From positions 48,113 through 112,112 of the forward strand of contig JAAUOM010000003.1 in the NCBI GenBank assembly GCA_012034865.1: a DNA stretch of 64,000 bases. The letters are read 5' to 3'. The notes below the pieces were generated by a model. That model was not told where the DNA came from. It did not search any database and saw only the letters and a program-made list of their open reading frames with translations. Position numbers and translations under genes: made by a program. This stretch comes from Acaryochloris sp. CRU_2_0. GTDB lineage: Bacteria; Cyanobacteriota; Cyanobacteriia; Thermosynechococcales; Thermosynechococcaceae. This document shows, one piece after another, positions 56,181-64,000 of the stretch. How positions within the stretch are numbered: position 1 is the stretch's first letter; every line of letters starts with the position of its first letter.

Positions 56181-57818
56181 TTAGTTCATGCGTGTTTTAA
56201 TATGGTCTGCTAAGCGTAGAGCTAGGGCGATAATCGTGAGGGTAGGGTTCGCATAACCGGAAGTGGGGAAGACAGAACTACCACCAATAAATAGGTTAGA
56301 GATACCATGCACCTTGCAGTTGGCATCAACCACTCCCTGTTTGGGATCGTTGTACATGCGGGTGGTGCCGATGTGATGATGCATGGCTGGTTTTTCAAAT
56401 TTCCAGTCTTCTCGTTGGCGGGCGAACTGTAATTCTCCTAGTCCTGCCTTGTCAAACTCCTCGGCCCAGATCTCTTGGATGCGGATAGCATTTTGAATGT
56501 CTATTTCATTTAAACGCCAGTGGATCTCTATTTTATTTTGCCCAAAGTAATCGCGCTCTGTACTCAATATGACGCGATTGTTCGGATCAGGCGTTTGCTC
56601 AAGTTGATAGAAGATTTCAAATTGGGAAAATCGGCTTTTTTCATAGGGCAAATAGGACCATGAACCCCGTCGCAATGGCGGTAACTGTCTAAGGGCTGCC
56701 CAAAATCCCGCCGCAATAATGTAATCGCTCCCCCGTAGTGCCAATCTAAGCTGCTGGAAGAGATTCTCAGGCAGCTTGCGATCGCCTATCGCTGAGACTA
56801 GAGAACGGAGGGCAACCGTGGCTTCTCTTTGCTTGGCCAGCGGTCGTGGAAAGAGCTGGGCCCCATTGTTGAGCAGATGTTCGTGTCGCATCAACGCCTG
56901 GGTTAGATGCACCCGCGCCATGACCGGGATGCTCTTTGTTCTATAAATATCGTAGAGAGCCGTTTCCTCCAAGAGTTGATGGCTGTAGGGAATGAGTGTG
57001 CAACTGAGAATGGGCCGATCCATAAAAAAACGACCCACAAGATCGTTTTGATTCCCTAAGCCAGCAGATTGTTGTTGATGGGAAGCGAGCAGCAAGCGGG
57101 CATTCTCTAGCCCCCCTGTTGCCAAAATAAATATCTTTGCCCTTAACACAAACTGCCGATCTGGGGATGAGGCAACGCGTAAATGGGTGACGGTTTGAGT
57201 GGTTTCATCAGTCACAATCTCAATTACATTGGCATACAGAAAAGTGGTGATGTTTGACGTTCGCTCAATCTCTTGACGATATTCTTCGCTAAAAGGATAG
57301 CGAGGCGCATATTGGCTGATGGAGGTGGTGACGCGATCGCTCTTAAACGCCAATGGCTTTGCTCGTTGGTCTTGCCAATCTTCAGCCTTATAGGTATAAG
57401 GACCAATTTGGCAAACCTGGTGCGCTCGTTCGTAGAACGGGTCTAGGTGCGCTCTCGTAAAAGGCCAACCACTGTAGGGTAGCCAGTCTCTTTGCTCAAA
57501 GTCAATTTCATCTAGGGGCAGACAGCGAAACCCATATTCCTTGTGACCGTTCTCTCCTTCCCAGGTATGAGATGTTCCCCCAAACTGGCGCAGGCGCGTG
57601 CTACTCACGTCAGGATAAGGATCACCAATGACCGTTCCCCCACTCAAGGATTGAATGTCTGCATCAAACGCTAATCCACCACTTTCGAGTAAGCAAACCT
57701 GAAAATCTTGGTTAGCAAACTCGCGGGCTAACGTAATGCCTACGGGGCCAGCTCCAATAATACAAACATGGGTTTCTAGAACTTCATCGGGGGAGAGCGA
57801 TCGCAAATCAATAATCAT
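56181..57818 (-). CDS. GMC-family oxidoreductase
   Basis: The 545-residue flavoenzyme starts with a dinucleotide fold (HVCIIGAGPVGITLAREFANQDFQVCLLESGG), then the FAD-covering region FGGTSHTWEGENGHKEYGFRC, a middle FILATGGLENARLLLAS, and the C-terminal catalytic region MHHHIGTTRMYNDPKQGVVDANCKVHG with FPTSGYANPTLTIIALALRLADHI. The C-terminal His-Asn-type pair is present (HHHIGTTRM; GYANPT). GMC enzymes oxidise alcohols or sugars; sugar or pyranose oxidation is plausible in this cluster, but the substrate is unknown. Confidence 0.88.
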   Translation of the reverse strand: MIIDLRSLSPDEVLETHVCIIGAGPVGITLAREFANQDFQVCLLESGGLAFDADIQSLSGGTVIGDPYPDVSSTRLRQFGGTSHTWEGENGHKEYGFRCLPLDEIDFEQRDWLPYSGWPFTRAHLDPFYERAHQVCQIGPYTYKAEDWQDQRAKPLAFKSDRVTTSISQYAPRYPFSEEYRQEIERTSNITTFLYANVIEIVTDETTQTVTHLRVASSPDRQFVLRAKIFILATGGLENARLLLASHQQQSAGLGNQNDLVGRFFMDRPILSCTLIPYSHQLLEETALYDIYRTKSIPVMARVHLTQALMRHEHLLNNGAQLFPRPLAKQREATVALRSLVSAIGDRKLPENLFQQLRLALRGSDYIIAAGFWAALRQLPPLRRGSWSYLPYEKSRFSQFEIFYQLEQTPDPNNRVILSTERDYFGQNKIEIHWRLNEIDIQNAIRIQEIWAEEFDKAGLGELQFARQREDWKFEKPAMHHHIGTTRMYNDPKQGVVDANCKVHGISNLFIGGSSVFPTSGYANPTLTIIALALRLADHIKTRMN

Positions 57819-57961
57819 CGTGTAGCTCGTTGTTCCTTATTTATCTTACTCATTTAGTCAATTAACGCTTTCATAACACTTCACTACAACAATTTTCAGT
57901 TAGGTAGAGGACACAATCAGTACCGGGAAGCTTTGCTGAAAGAAGACTATACGATGTTTAA

Positions 57962-59596
57962 TTATTTGCTATGAATATAAAGAACAGCATCCCCTTTGAA
58001 TGGAGGTATAAATGAACGGAAACCACCTCCTGTCGTTGTTATTCCACCCATTATCAACCCATCCTTGGGATTGAACCACTCCCCAGACAGTTCCCCTAAT
58101 GTCTTGGAAAGATCAACTTCAAAACGATCAGTAGGAGGCGAATAGATTAAATATTCAGCTTTATCAGAATTAGGATTCGCTAAACAATATCCTGTAGAGG
58201 CTAAATTGTTTTCAGGTGTCATTGCTACCAAATTCATCCGGTTAGCATAGGTCAATGCATAGCCTAAATTGCGCCGCAAATCGACCCAGCGCGTATCATT
58301 TAGTGAGTATTGAGGTATGGAATTTGGTGCCAAAGTAGAATTCAGCAGAAAAGCATTGTCGTAGGGATCCATAAAGATTGGATTTTCTCCTCTAGTAAAG
58401 CTTTTCCACACCCACTGATAATCTCCACAAATGCCACACAAGTGATCTGTATCTGCCAGAATTACTTTTTTCCCATTTGCAGTTGGCGGATTGTTGGTCT
58501 TACCATCACTTGCAGGAGAAATCCAATCTGCTGGGCTAGCAAAAAGCTGTTCATTTTCACCACTAGGGTATTCAACTGTCATACCCACAGGATGTTGTTT
58601 TTCCTTCTTACTCTCATAGTTTTTAATGTAAGAGATCATATGATATTGCCAGCTACTTGAATCTGTATGGCTCTCATTACTAATCTCATAAAGAACATTA
58701 TCGAGATCATTTACAGTATCAATAACTTTACGAATATAAGCTTCTTGAATTGCTGTTATTTTCAGTGAAGCTAATGTATGGACTTCTTCTCCACTATAGT
58801 TAGAATTTAGATCGCCATCAATACTGTTAATATTATTGATCTTGTTGAAGGGATGAATTTGCCAGGGACTAGGATGTTTATCCTTATGACTCCCAATACT
58901 CCAATGACTCCCAACACCCCAGCCATTGAATAGCATGACAGAAACGTAGATATTGCGATCGCCTGCTTCTTGGATACGTTGCCGGAGTCTATCAAAATAA
59001 GCTTGATTGAAACGAGTTAAATCAAACTTTAATCCTCCATCTATAGCCTTACCAGGCCCTATACGTTGATATGGCATTGGCTCAAATCGGTGCTGTCTAG
59101 CAGTAGTTTGCATTCGAGATCCAGCTACTTCCCAAACCCATAAACGAATAAAATTATGATTATTTTTTTCTAAGAAATTTAGATAAGCATTGTAGTCAAA
59201 CTTAGAAGATAGATTGGTAATACCGCTATCTTGAAAGTTTGACCAAGTATGGGCACCGGTTAGATAAACTGCTTTACCACTAACATCTGTAAAGTACCGT
59301 GAGTTAGCAGGGTTCAACTGTAGTGGGCTGGTAGCAAGAGAAAGGCGGATCTTGTCCAAGATCCTCACGGATATAGTCCGATCGCTTTCAACAGGTTCAG
59401 AAGAGGATAGGCCAAACTTAGCTAATCTTTGAGTTGATTCCCAAGCTTCAGGAATTTTACTAACTTCCCTAGTAGCTTTGTCAATAATTTGGTGCCCTTT
59501 ACTTAAAGCAAGTATCACCACAATTACAATTAGGAAAATCATTGAATGAATAGCACGTCTTGAAAGACGACGAGAAAATTTGCCCATGCATAGCAA
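57962..59596 (-). CDS. Apiosidase/DUF4038-like (GH-A clan) glycoside hydrolase, membrane-anchored
   Basis: The 544-residue protein has an N-terminal signal anchor (MIFLIVIVVILALSK), then NSRYFTDVSGKAVYLTGAHTWSNFQD, a typical first strand of apiosidase-like (DUF4038) barrels, FIRLWVWEVAG, and YEISNESH, carrying the acid/base Glu. A C-terminal beta domain follows (LSGEWFNPKDGLIMGGITTTGGGFRSF). It would hydrolyse a surface polysaccharide or its side chains in the periplasm. Its presence inside a biosynthetic operon suggests editing or release of the polymer; linkage specificity cannot be told. Confidence 0.75.
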   Translation of the reverse strand: MLCMGKFSRRLSRRAIHSMIFLIVIVVILALSKGHQIIDKATREVSKIPEAWESTQRLAKFGLSSSEPVESDRTISVRILDKIRLSLATSPLQLNPANSRYFTDVSGKAVYLTGAHTWSNFQDSGITNLSSKFDYNAYLNFLEKNNHNFIRLWVWEVAGSRMQTTARQHRFEPMPYQRIGPGKAIDGGLKFDLTRFNQAYFDRLRQRIQEAGDRNIYVSVMLFNGWGVGSHWSIGSHKDKHPSPWQIHPFNKINNINSIDGDLNSNYSGEEVHTLASLKITAIQEAYIRKVIDTVNDLDNVLYEISNESHTDSSSWQYHMISYIKNYESKKEKQHPVGMTVEYPSGENEQLFASPADWISPASDGKTNNPPTANGKKVILADTDHLCGICGDYQWVWKSFTRGENPIFMDPYDNAFLLNSTLAPNSIPQYSLNDTRWVDLRRNLGYALTYANRMNLVAMTPENNLASTGYCLANPNSDKAEYLIYSPPTDRFEVDLSKTLGELSGEWFNPKDGLIMGGITTTGGGFRSFIPPFKGDAVLYIHSK

Positions 59597-59669
59597 CGCT
59601 CAAATTGTAAATACTGACTAGAAATACAGTGTATAGATCAACTGCATGTCTGTTTTTCAAAGAATTATA

Positions 59670-60557
59670 CTAAGCTCCGACTAATATCTCTTTTGCCAAT
59701 CTCTTCCATTTCCAAGAAGCCCACTTACCCATTTGTAGATAACAAAATAATTTTTGGTACTGGCTTAACGGAGCATTATGGATAGAGTTTAAGAGTTGAA
59801 AAAGTAATCCTAACTCTGGTCTTTGTATCTTCTGACGATTTTTTGGCGACCACAATTGTGCATGAGCATTCCAACCAGCATTTTTCTTGATTGCGCGTGA
59901 TGACTGGGGATGATGCCTATAGAAAAATAGCTCTTCAGGAACCTCATAAAACTCGCCAAGCAATAGTAGCTCTCCTACAAAAGCAAGTTCTGTCCAAGGT
60001 CTTGATCTCAGTAGTGGCGTCATTTTTAACTTGTCTGATCGGATTAATCCAAGTATAGGATTTCCATAAATATGCCCATATTTGTGCCAGAGTTCGATAT
60101 AAAGCTTAAATCTTTGATGGGGCTGTGAACATTTAAAATCAACCAAATAAGATTCTTTGCCAATCGTCTTTCCTTCTTCATTAATTTCCACTTCTTTGGG
60201 ATAGCATAAAATAATAGATGGAAACTTTTCCAAAATTTCAACACACTTTTCTAGATATTCTGGAGCAATAAGATCGTCACTATGAAACCATTTAAAATAT
60301 TTCCCTATAGATAATTCGAAGGTGCGATTATGATTAGGCCCCATGCCAATATTTCGTTCATTTCGATAATACCTAATTCGAGAATCTTGAGCTGCAAAAT
60401 CTCTACAAATTTCTTCTGTTTTATCAGTAGATCCATTGTCTGAAATAATTACCTCAAAATCAGTAAATGTCTGAGCTAAAACTGATTTAATAGACTCATA
60501 AAGATATTTTTCACCGTTGTATACTGGCAATCCAATGCTTACACAAGGAGATCCCAT
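59670..60557 (-). CDS. GT2 glycosyltransferase
   Basis: The 295-residue protein has the GT-A fold with VSIGLPVYNGEKYLYESIKSVLAQTFTDFEVIISDNGSTDKT, the DxD-like FHSDD motif, and a C-terminal RSRPWTELAFVGELLLLGEFYEVPEELFFYRHHPQSS. GT2 enzymes add sugars from nucleotide donors with inversion. AT-rich compared with core genes. Preceded 66 bases upstream by a GT4 gene. Confidence 0.9.
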   Translation of the reverse strand: MGSPCVSIGLPVYNGEKYLYESIKSVLAQTFTDFEVIISDNGSTDKTEEICRDFAAQDSRIRYYRNERNIGMGPNHNRTFELSIGKYFKWFHSDDLIAPEYLEKCVEILEKFPSIILCYPKEVEINEEGKTIGKESYLVDFKCSQPHQRFKLYIELWHKYGHIYGNPILGLIRSDKLKMTPLLRSRPWTELAFVGELLLLGEFYEVPEELFFYRHHPQSSRAIKKNAGWNAHAQLWSPKNRQKIQRPELGLLFQLLNSIHNAPLSQYQKLFCYLQMGKWASWKWKRLAKEILVGA

Positions 60558-60622
60558 ATGTATTTATTTTTACCTCACTACCAACTTAATAATTCAAATT
60601 CAGAAACGCACTTAAAAATTTC

Positions 60623-61806
60623 TTAAATACGAACGCTAGATTTATTTAATGATTCCTTTAAAATCTTTTCTCCTTCAAGTCTATAACTGTCGTATAACTC
60701 TCTTGATTTTGTTGCCATTTTCTTTCTTGTTTTTAAGTCACGTAATGCTCTAAAACCTTCGATGTAGTCCTCTATACTTTGACAGTTGAAATAAGCTCCA
60801 TCAGTTGGGGGTAAACCAAAAAGTGACTGAGAAGCAGCAACTACTGGAATACCAAAAGCTAATGCCTCTACAACCTTAATTTTGCACCCCCATCCCACTT
60901 CAACTGGCACACAACAAATATCCATTTGCCGCAAAAAAGCTGATAGATCTTCAATAAAATCATGGAGAACTACTGTATCAGACCCATATTTCTTAAGATA
61001 TGTTTTGCTACCTCTACCAATAAAATGAAAACGAAAAGTTTCAGGCATTGCTAACTCAGTTGCAGGAATAATTTGCTTTAGTAGTTTGTTTGCACCTGAA
61101 AGTTGCATTGTACTTCTAGAGTCATATCCAACACCGATATAGTAAACATTAATTTTTTCTTTGTTTTCTTTTGCAGGAACTATTCTTTCCTCAAGAAAAG
61201 GTAAAACCCATTCTTTACTTGCTAAACCTCTATAAATTTGGCGCATCAATTTCATATCGCCCCATGAAATATAGAATAATCGATCAGCAAGATGGTGCAT
61301 TCGATACTCAAGAACGAAAATTTGCGGAGCATCATAGAAAATTAATCTAGCCCATTTAGCAAACCATATAATATTTCCTAATTTCCAAAACTTCCAGGAA
61401 AGTGTGTTTGGTATTTTAACAAAAATTTGGGCTAACTCAAAATTATGTGGACGGAACCAGATTTCTGCACCTTGTAAATTCAAGGATGATATTAGAGGAA
61501 CCCACAGTGGGTATTGACATAAAACGACTTGTGGTTTGTATTGATTAATGAGATCTTGGGCTTCTTGAATTATTTTGTTGTCTTCACTAAGACGCCATCT
61601 TGAAAGTTTTTCCGGGAAAAATGGACTTTAATATCAATTGGTAAACTTGAATAATTCTTATTTCTATGAGATGATTTTCTACAAGCTAAAATAATCTCCC
61701 AACCTTGTCGATTGAAAAATACAATTTGCCCCCAGACATCTACCCATGTTCCCTTCGTTGGGGGATATGGAAATTCTTCAGTAATTAGTAATAAGCTTTT
61801 ACTCAT
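60623..61806 (-). CDS. GT4 glycosyltransferase, broken by one-base frameshift
   Basis: Two pieces join as one 394-residue GT-B enzyme. First: MSKSLLLITEEFPYPPTKGTWVDVWG. The T-run on the coding strand at 61617-61621 (five bases, six expected) restores HFFPEKLSRWRLSEDNKII and an otherwise open frame through the N-domain (VVLCQYPLWVPLISSLNLQGAEIWFRPHNFE) into the second part. There, FIGRGSKTYLKKY and the donor helix WGCKIKVVEALAFGIPVVAAS carry the E-x7-E-type region. The first ATG is at 61806; function is addition of one sugar residue. Confidence 0.8.
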
Positions 61807-61912
61807 ACATTCTCATAGGTTAAGTGTGAGTTTTTGACAGAAGTTATATCAAATAGAAGCTTGAAGCATTTGATGGTTTACTATCAATTAGTTTGATAGA
61901 GTATGGGAAAAT

Positions 61913-62569
61913 CTAGAGCAAGATTGCTTTTCTACAATAAAAGGCTTCAGCATACTTAGCCAAAGCATTTGATTCAATACCACGCAGCCTTAGAACTGAC
62001 AAGAATGTGTCTTCAGTAAACCATTGCTTATTCGACTGGGTAGCAAAATACTCCATTAAGAAGTTAATTTTTCTTTGACAAATTGATGGATCAAGATGAA
62101 CAAAGATGTTAGGAGATCCTAGATCTCCATCGTACTTAGGAATTTCATATTCAAGAATTAAATGGTCTCTATAAGTATTCCAGGTGAGGTCAGAAACTAA
62201 ACGGTGGTCTTGGTGCCTATCATTGCGATAATGAGTAAAAATTAAGTCAGGAGAAAAGTCTTTTTTCAACTTTTCAAAATATTCTTTTATATCTGCACCA
62301 ACAAATGGGAAAAAGCTATTTCTAAAATTTTTAATTTCAATTTTTCCAATCTTTGCGCCTTTTAAAAAGCTATTTACGCTTTTATTAGCCTCCTTTTCCC
62401 TCTGTTCATCAGAGCTAAAAACAACCCAGTAAAAAATAATATTACTGTAGGTTTCTATCAGTTTTAAAATTGTGCCGCCACAACCAATTTCAATATCATC
62501 AGAATGAGCACCCAAACAGAGAACCTTATATACAGAATTACTATTTTTAGTAAAATCTATTTTTAGCAA
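61913..62569 (-). CDS. PIG-L/LmbE-family zinc deacetylase
   Basis: The 218-residue protein has the zinc-site triad AHSDD (His22, Asp24, Asp25) in LCLGAHSDDIEIGCGGTI and the second motif HYRNDRHQDHR with its distal histidines. These mark PIG-L/LmbE N-acetylglucosamine deacetylases. In polysaccharide loci such enzymes deacetylate a sugar nucleotide or a lipid-linked sugar. The gene lies next to a nucleotidyltransferase and, beyond it, a DUF4910 gene, a repeated association in other bacteria. Confidence 0.9.
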   Translation of the reverse strand: MLKIDFTKNSNSVYKVLCLGAHSDDIEIGCGGTILKLIETYSNIIFYWVVFSSDEQREKEANKSVNSFLKGAKIGKIEIKNFRNSFFPFVGADIKEYFEKLKKDFSPDLIFTHYRNDRHQDHRLVSDLTWNTYRDHLILEYEIPKYDGDLGSPNIFVHLDPSICQRKINFLMEYFATQSNKQWFTEDTFLSVLRLRGIESNALAKYAEAFYCRKAILL

Positions 62570-62660
62570 TTTACTGCTCCATTACTGTCTTAAGTTATTG
62601 CAATTTAGTTAATTAGAAAAGAAAATTATTTCCGTTCTAAAGTGTGACATAAAAAATTAT

Positions 62661-63530
62661 TTATGTTTCCTCATTTAACTTAACTAGCTCCTTGAGCGTA
62701 ATTGATTCTTGGAATGTATCTGAGCGGTCTGAGGGGGGGGATAAACTTGGATTAGAGGTTTTCCAAACCTCCCAAATAGGTTTACCTTGAGCATACATAT
62801 CATCAAACGTTTGCTTATCTTTGAATGTATCCATACAAGCCCAAAAACCATCGTATTGATATGCAATCAGTTCCTGTTTATCTATGAGGCGTTGAAAAGG
62901 TTCAATGACTAGCTCTTCGCCTTCACCAATATATTTGAATATCTCAGTTTTAAAAGCAAAAAAACCACCATTAATGCGGATGTCAGCGTAGTTAATATGA
63001 CTAATATCAGTCACAATGCTGTTGTTTTTAGTTGAGACAATGTGAAAAGTCTGATTAGGTCTGACACTGACAAAACTAGCAATTTTATCTTGTCTGATAA
63101 AATTATCAATATAGTTATTAAGTGGCAAATCTGTGAGTCCATCGCTGTAGTTTGCTAAAAACATTTCTTCTCCTGCTAAATGTTTTTCAACGGCTTTTAG
63201 CCTTTGACCAATATTAGAGTGAAGACCTGTATCTACGAAGGTGATTTTCCAATCTTGAATATCGCTATTGAGCATTAATAGTTGCTTGCCACCACCCGAA
63301 AGAACAAAGTCATTTGAGAGGCATTCATTATAATTCAAGAAATAATTTTTAATGAAATCAGCCTTGTATCCAAGGCACAAAATAAAATCTTTATGTCCGT
63401 AATAAGAGTAGTATTTCATGAGGTTCCACAAAATTGGCCTGTAGCCTATGTTGACCATAGGCTTGGGGACGCTCTCTGAATAATCTCTTAGTCTTGTTCC
63501 TAAACCGCCACAAAATAAAACTACTTTCAT
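62661..63530 (-). CDS. Sugar nucleotidyltransferase, glucose-1-phosphate cytidylyltransferase type
   Basis: The 289-residue protein starts with the nucleotide-binding loop VVLFCGGLGTRLRDYSESVPKPMV, then RPILWNLMKYYSYYGHKDFILCLGYKADFIKNYF, metal-binding NYSDGLTDL and GGFFAFKTEIF. GTRLRDYSESVPKPMV with the LGYK region resembles RfbF, which makes CDP-glucose from CTP and glucose-1-phosphate; the nucleotide cannot be confirmed from the sequence. It supplies an activated sugar to the cluster. Confidence 0.85.
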   Translation of the reverse strand: MKVVLFCGGLGTRLRDYSESVPKPMVNIGYRPILWNLMKYYSYYGHKDFILCLGYKADFIKNYFLNYNECLSNDFVLSGGGKQLLMLNSDIQDWKITFVDTGLHSNIGQRLKAVEKHLAGEEMFLANYSDGLTDLPLNNYIDNFIRQDKIASFVSVRPNQTFHIVSTKNNSIVTDISHINYADIRINGGFFAFKTEIFKYIGEGEELVIEPFQRLIDKQELIAYQYDGFWACMDTFKDKQTFDDMYAQGKPIWEVWKTSNPSLSPPSDRSDTFQESITLKELVKLNEET

Positions 63531-63587
63531 TTAAATTTTCTCCTTTTGCAATTTTGTAATTTAATTTTCTAACTTAATTTAATCTGT

Positions 63588-64000
63588 TTAGCATTCTATT
63601 AATAGGTTGTTTCGCAATAGAGCATCTGCTGCATTGCAAATGAGATAAAATTCTATCCCTGATTGCTCTGAAATATCGAGTAGTGTATGTCGTTTATCTG
63701 ATAAATTTAAAACCCATAATATTGCCATTCGATCATCTGGAGTGGTTTGTTTTCCCCCCAGAGTTGTATATAAGCCTCTTGTCCCTAGTTGCGGTTCACA
63801 CTTTGGATTAGTATTTAAGTAGGTTTGATTATGTTCTAATAAATTAATAATGGCTAAATACTTCGCGAATGAATCAGCAGGTATGTTTGGTTGACAAATT
63901 CTAAATTGTCGGCTGATGTGTGATATTCCGGATAAGTCCCAAAAGGGGTTCTAGTAAGACTGCCAATGGGTAAGTTAAACCCTGGAGAACAGTATTGCCG
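63588..64000 (-). CDS. DUF4910 (aminopeptidase-like) protein, partial, with one-base frameshift
   Basis: Only the C-terminal 137 residues are in the window; the start lies beyond base 64000. The coding strand shows the peptidase-M28-like segment [36 protein letters not shown] and, after a break in the GG at 63880-63881 (one base short), [38 protein letters not shown] and a winged-helix-like end ([20 protein letters not shown]). The [10 protein letters not shown] region carries the metal-ligand pattern of M28-fold proteins. Its enzymatic role in polysaccharide clusters is not established. Confidence 0.85.

Overview
The window is chromosomal DNA of a cyanobacterium. The evidence is a petC-petA pair for the cytochrome b6f complex, a PsbP-like lipoprotein, crtQ-type zeta-carotene desaturase, a cyanobacteriochrome-like kinase, and families largely restricted to cyanobacteria (DUF1816, DUF2949, DUF3067, DUF3685). 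The HIP1 octamer GCGATCGC or its GCGATCG core also recurs. The genus cannot be fixed from the sequence; an Acaryochloris-like or other marine/benthic lineage is only a guess.

Layout. 1-770: the 3' end of an O-antigen polymerase/ligase. 1216-6307: a mixed stretch with psbP-like, tRNA-Ala(CGC), a YefM/YoeB toxin-antitoxin pair behind a palindromic operator, hemF, decayed gene remnants, and small DUF1816, DUF2949 and ComFB-like genes. 6529-13813 (minus): a signalling cassette with a 791-residue multi-domain response regulator, an 893-residue GAF/PAS kinase bearing DPCF and CH motifs, and a CheY-like protein, preceded by small membrane proteins and DoxX. 13949-17066: tatC, DUF3067, petC and petA. 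17077-30607: housekeeping genes (lipoprotein, rhomboid, DUF3685, NADAR, transketolase-like, glutathione reductase, a second Rieske protein, crtQ plus a SRPBCC partner, cysH, ureE) and a dinB pseudogene.

30964-64000 is a surface-polysaccharide region of more than 30 kb in two blocks. The plus-strand block (30964-39676) has two related acyltransferase-3 proteins around a SASA-type esterase, a hexapeptide acetyltransferase, a very large membrane/six-hairpin fusion protein and a UDP-glucuronate-type epimerase. The minus-strand block (63588 down to 39673) has a nucleotidyltransferase, PIG-L deacetylase, DUF4910 protein, at least eight glycosyltransferases, an ABC exporter, a Wzy-like polymerase, a heparinase-like lyase, an apiosidase-like glycoside hydrolase, a PhyH-type dioxygenase, a GMC oxidoreductase and sugar-nucleotide epimerases. 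Together these look able to make activated sugars, assemble, flip and polymerise a decorated polysaccharide, and trim it. Several genes are visibly AT-rich, as expected of exchanged polysaccharide loci.

A striking feature is that nine otherwise well-conserved genes, including the photosynthesis gene petA and the tetrapyrrole gene hemF, are each broken by loss of exactly one base (one gene twice), almost always in a homopolymer run. Restoring the base gives a full-length protein of normal family length in every case. The simplest reading is indel error in the underlying sequence, so these genes are annotated here as whole genes with the break marked. True decay is seen separately in dinB, an alpha/beta-hydrolase fragment and an IS5-type transposon remnant.
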